Shown: in pieces, positions 5,471 to 7,093 of the stretch
Layout: each line of letters opens with the position of its first letter
Position numbering within the stretch: the first letter of the stretch is position 1
Origin: an archaeon
GTDB taxonomy: Archaea; Hydrothermarchaeota; Hydrothermarchaeia; JALTZZ01; JALUTC01
Length of the DNA: 7,093 bases
Direction: 5' to 3'
Assembly (NCBI GenBank): GCA_027051265.1
Contig: JALTZH010000012.1
Location: 1-7,093 of the forward strand
Translations under genes and position numbers: made by a program
Notes under the pieces: model-generated
The model's database searches: none
Seen by the model: the letters and a program-made list of their open reading frames with translations, nothing else
Told to the model about the DNA's origin: nothing

Positions 5471-5473
5471 TGC

Positions 5474-6505
5474 TTATCGCTTTTTTCTTTCGATAATTTT
5501 CTTTTTTCTAGTTTTCATCTCTTTTTTTATTTCATCTACTCTCTTCATCAAATCTCTTTTAAGTTTATCCGCATAATATCTGTTTGAGAAAGCATCGAGT
5601 TTTGCTGCTATAGCAATTTTTGCAGCCAGACTTCTTGCTATTTTTCCTCTATATTTCTTAGGGAAATTTCTTACCAAATAATGTTGGAACAGAATGCCAT
5701 GTTTTGGAGGTGTTGCTTTTCCTGAGAGATGTTTAAACAAAGCTTTTTCTGCACCAATAACCTGTATCGTACTTGCAGGTAATGTTGCAAGTTTTTTCAA
5801 ACCTCCAGCCATTGATAGAAGTTTTGCACCTAAAAGAGGACCAGCTATTTCAGAAAGATTTGGAGCATATTCTCTCATTCTTTCTTTAATGTAACTCTCC
5901 AACGTTTCCCTATATCTGTATAACTGTTCTAAAATTTTTGAAAGTCTATGAACAACGTTTAAATCTCTTTCATCAAAATCTGCACCAGCTGATTCTTTTG
6001 CGAGATTTTTATACTCTTTGAAATTTTCTCTACTCTTATATTTTGATACCAACTCTACAATCTTTCTATTGTTTCTTACAATTTTTATTAGTTCAGGAAA
6101 ATGTAAGCCGTAGAATTCTTTAAGTCTAGCGATCAATATATTTATAACTTGATCAACATCTTCTAAAGATTCTACAGCTTGTATTATTAAATTATCCTGA
6201 TTTGAAAACGATTCCTTTAATTCATATTTAGCGAGTTCTATAGAAAATCTATGTAGATAATCATAATACTCTCTTTTATCAATCTTTACGTATTTAAGCA
6301 GGTCATCGAGTTTTTCTAATACTTCCCTATCATAAATATATTTATAGTTTTTATATTTTTTAATAATCTCTTTCTCTTCTTCACTTTTTTCTTTGAATTT
6401 TTTTACAACATCTTCGATACTACCTTTAAACCTTTTAAATTCTAATACATTTCCATCTTCATCTAAAACAAAGATTCCTAAAGGATTTTTATAAATAAAG
6501 TACAT
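5474..6505 (-). CDS. nop5: Nop5 (NOP56/58-family) core protein of C/D-box sRNPs
   Basis: Archaeal Nop5 is the scaffold that joins L7Ae-bound C/D guide RNA to the methyltransferase fibrillarin for 2'-O-methylation of rRNA and tRNA. The protein has 343 residues, slightly shorter than many orthologues. The N-terminal fibrillarin-binding domain occupies about 1-100, coiled-coil helices about 105-215 (with YGLHFPEL at 132-139), and the Nop RNP-binding domain about 215-325. The Nop domain includes APNLSEIAGPLLGAKLLSMAG (214-234), the signature GAEKALFKHL (251-260) and PPKHGILFQH (266-275). A basic tail (about 325-343) ends in a Lys/Arg run. All expected parts are present. Fibrillarin, the usual neighbour, is not beside it; the space past its stop holds a convergent C/D-box sRNA. 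A TATA-like box gives leaderless spacing at the ATG. Confidence 0.96.
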   Translation of the reverse strand: MYFIYKNPLGIFVLDEDGNVLEFKRFKGSIEDVVKKFKEKSEEEKEIIKKYKNYKYIYDREVLEKLDDLLKYVKIDKREYYDYLHRFSIELAKYELKESFSNQDNLIIQAVESLEDVDQVINILIARLKEFYGLHFPELIKIVRNNRKIVELVSKYKSRENFKEYKNLAKESAGADFDERDLNVVHRLSKILEQLYRYRETLESYIKERMREYAPNLSEIAGPLLGAKLLSMAGGLKKLATLPASTIQVIGAEKALFKHLSGKATPPKHGILFQHYLVRNFPKKYRGKIARSLAAKIAIAAKLDAFSNRYYADKLKRDLMKRVDEIKKEMKTRKKKIIERKKR

Positions 6506-6528
6506 AATAATTATTTTTAACCAATATC

Positions 6529-6536
6529 ATTTTTAA
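6529..6536 (-). promoter_or_regulatory. TATA box of nop5
   Basis: On the minus strand TTAAAAAT is centred about 27 nt upstream of the nop5 ATG at 6505, the expected distance for a leaderless archaeal transcript. No Shine-Dalgarno site precedes the ATG. The box lies between the gene and the transposon end near 6553, so the insertion left about 16 bp upstream of the TATA box intact. Confidence 0.55.
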
Positions 6537-6552
6537 TTGAATCAGGTATTAC

Positions 6553-6709
6553 ACTGACCTCCTTCCCACTCTAAAGGACGAGGATTCCTTGCGCGGAGGT
6601 TTATGCTTCTGCAAGAGAGACCTGCAGAGGCATAGGGTAAGCCAGCACCCGGTTAAACCTTACTCTTTCAGATCCTCTAATCCTGCTCCTTACGGAGTAG
6701 ACTTAGAGG
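6553..6709 (-). ncRNA. Probable TnpB omega RNA (reRNA) scaffold and right end
   Basis: TnpB of IS200/IS605 elements is guided by an RNA made from the 3' end of tnpB and the element's right end. Here the minus strand folds well. First, 6709-6703 pairs with 6680-6674 (CCTCTAA/TTAGAGG) and encloses a CTCC-GTAA-GGAG hairpin with a GNRA-type loop; this overlaps the last tnpB codons. Second, 6660-6654 pairs with 6603-6597 (AGGTTTA/TAAACCT) and closes a three-way junction. Inside it are a GGGT/ACCC hairpin (6650-6635) and a long TGCCTCTGCA/TGCAGAAGCA hairpin (6632-6604) with one mismatch. A subterminal hairpin follows at 6584-6560. The guide would be the flanking sequence after the end, reading toward nop5. 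Pairings were made by eye; expression is unknown. Confidence 0.6.
6608..6628 (-). repeat. Hairpin TCTGCA / TGCAGA within the omega RNA
   Basis: The arms 6608-6613 and 6623-6628 are perfectly complementary with a 9-nt loop. After one mismatch the stem extends by three more pairs at 6604-6606 and 6630-6632. It is the strongest local stem in the right-end region. Confidence 0.6.
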
Positions 6710-7086
6710 ACATCATTGAGACGAGGGCTATATTTAGCGTAGCTACGACGTCTCTATGAGCTTCTACATCGCAGTTAAGACATTTAAACAATTACCTTTT
6801 TTAATGAACAAGGCTGATCCACACCAAGTGCAACGGGAGGGGGGGTATTATATTCATTTACGGGTTTAACTTCAATACCGAAGTTTTTGGCTGTGATTTT
6901 AATTCTTTGGATGATATATCTATAGCTGAAGAAGTTGTGGATAATAGCATTAACTTTCTTGTCTTCGTTATTGTTTCTTCTTAAATCTTTGGGATTACCG
7001 ACGAAGATAGTTTTAACGTCTTTTTTCAAGCGAAGCTTAACAAAACTATGAACAGCTATGTTAATAGGTGGTTTAAAAAATAATTA
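6690..7086 (-). pseudogene. tnpB: tnpB (IS605 OrfB-type RNA-guided nuclease), frameshifted C-terminal part
   Basis: The C-terminal half of a TnpB can be read only by changing frame twice. Frame one gives KTIFVGNPKDLRR, a SYRYIIQRIKI helix, and GIEVKPVNEYNT with the second RuvC acidic residue (Glu of VNEY). A C7 run at 6845-6839 then breaks it; removing two C restores NTPSRCTWCGSALF, the first zinc-ribbon CxxC. A lost T near 6788-6786 breaks it again; adding one T gives CFKCLNCDVEAHRDVVATLNIAL, with the second CxxC and the last RuvC Asp (HRD). The zinc-ribbon and RuvC III spacing then match intact family members. Frame one has a stop at 7086-7084, where earlier coding sequence would be expected, so more damage lies upstream. 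An 81-codon stretch from a TTG at 7029 to 6784 is only a remnant. The protein is presumed inactive. Confidence 0.85.
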
Positions 7087-7093
7087 GAGAAAG

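Larger units (their letters stand above)
6553..7093 (-). mobile_element. Right-end part of a decayed IS200/IS605-type element
   Basis: The segment holds the 3' part of a tnpB gene on the minus strand, then a structured noncoding tail ending near 6553 in GGAGGTCAG, which resembles the right ends of archaeal IS605-like elements. The sequence before it (6584-6560 on the minus strand, TCCTCGTCC-TTTA-GAGTGGG pattern) matches the usual subterminal hairpin, degenerate and relying on G-U pairs. Local GC is about 40-50%, against about 25-30% in the host genes, consistent with foreign origin. No tnpA is visible, and the left end lies beyond the window. The exact boundary is uncertain by a few bases. 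Confidence 0.75.

Noticed and set aside
5694-5894. 66-codon plus-strand open frame inside nop5
   Set aside because: It is opposite the conserved Nop domain; the frame is open only because of the codon use of nop5.
6839-6845. C7 run as a programmed frameshift site in tnpB
   Set aside because: A second frameshift 50 bp later and an upstream in-frame stop make decay a simpler explanation.
6784-7029. 81-codon minus-strand frame as an independent gene
   Set aside because: Its sequence is the RuvC II region of TnpB, followed by an out-of-frame tail after the C7 run; it is one piece of the pseudogene.
1-7093. CRISPR array, tRNA or rRNA gene
   Set aside because: No regularly spaced direct repeats, and no cloverleaf or rRNA-length match on either strand; the only rRNA-like pieces are the two short guide complements in the sRNA.

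Overview
The window comes from an AT-rich archaeon, probably a thermophile. Four things point that way: an archaeal-type phosphoenolpyruvate carboxylase, a Nop5 protein of C/D-box guide RNPs, a well-formed dual-guide C/D-box sRNA beside it, and TATA-like boxes about 26 nt upstream of several start codons. The lineage cannot be fixed from this sequence alone. Most genes are about 25-30% GC. The right edge (about 6550-6840) is richer, 40-50%, and is a decayed transposon.

Left region, 1-1624, minus strand. A probable operon reads from right to left: a small ribbon-helix-helix protein, a short alkaline-phosphatase-superfamily phosphodiesterase, a Met8/CysG-N type precorrin-2 dehydrogenase, and the first 31 codons of a DegT/LegC-like sugar aminotransferase that runs off the edge. 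The last three genes are packed within a few bases of each other or overlap.

Middle region, 1625-5343. A 169-bp spacer with inverted repeats is followed by an unrecognised minus-strand gene whose start codon lies 9 bp from the divergent start of ppcA. Downstream of ppcA on the plus strand are a small Cys-bearing protein (Shine-Dalgarno site just after the ppcA stop), a DUF447-like flavin-binding split-barrel protein (TAATG overlap), and an unrecognised 120-residue protein. The last has both a TATA box at leaderless spacing and a Shine-Dalgarno site that a hairpin could mask.

Right region, 5344-7093. The best find is a C/D-box sRNA core at 5418-5466. Boxes C, D', C' and D are all canonical and both guides are 12 nt. 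Recalled from memory, its guides complement two 23S rRNA segments in the peptidyl-transferase domain. It sits 7 bp past the convergent 3' end of nop5, whose protein builds such RNPs; fibrillarin, the usual nop5 neighbour, is not in the window. Upstream of nop5 is the right end of an IS200/IS605-type element on the minus strand. Its tnpB C-terminal region is broken by two frameshifts, but the 3' segment still folds like a TnpB omega RNA (reRNA) and stops just outside the nop5 promoter.
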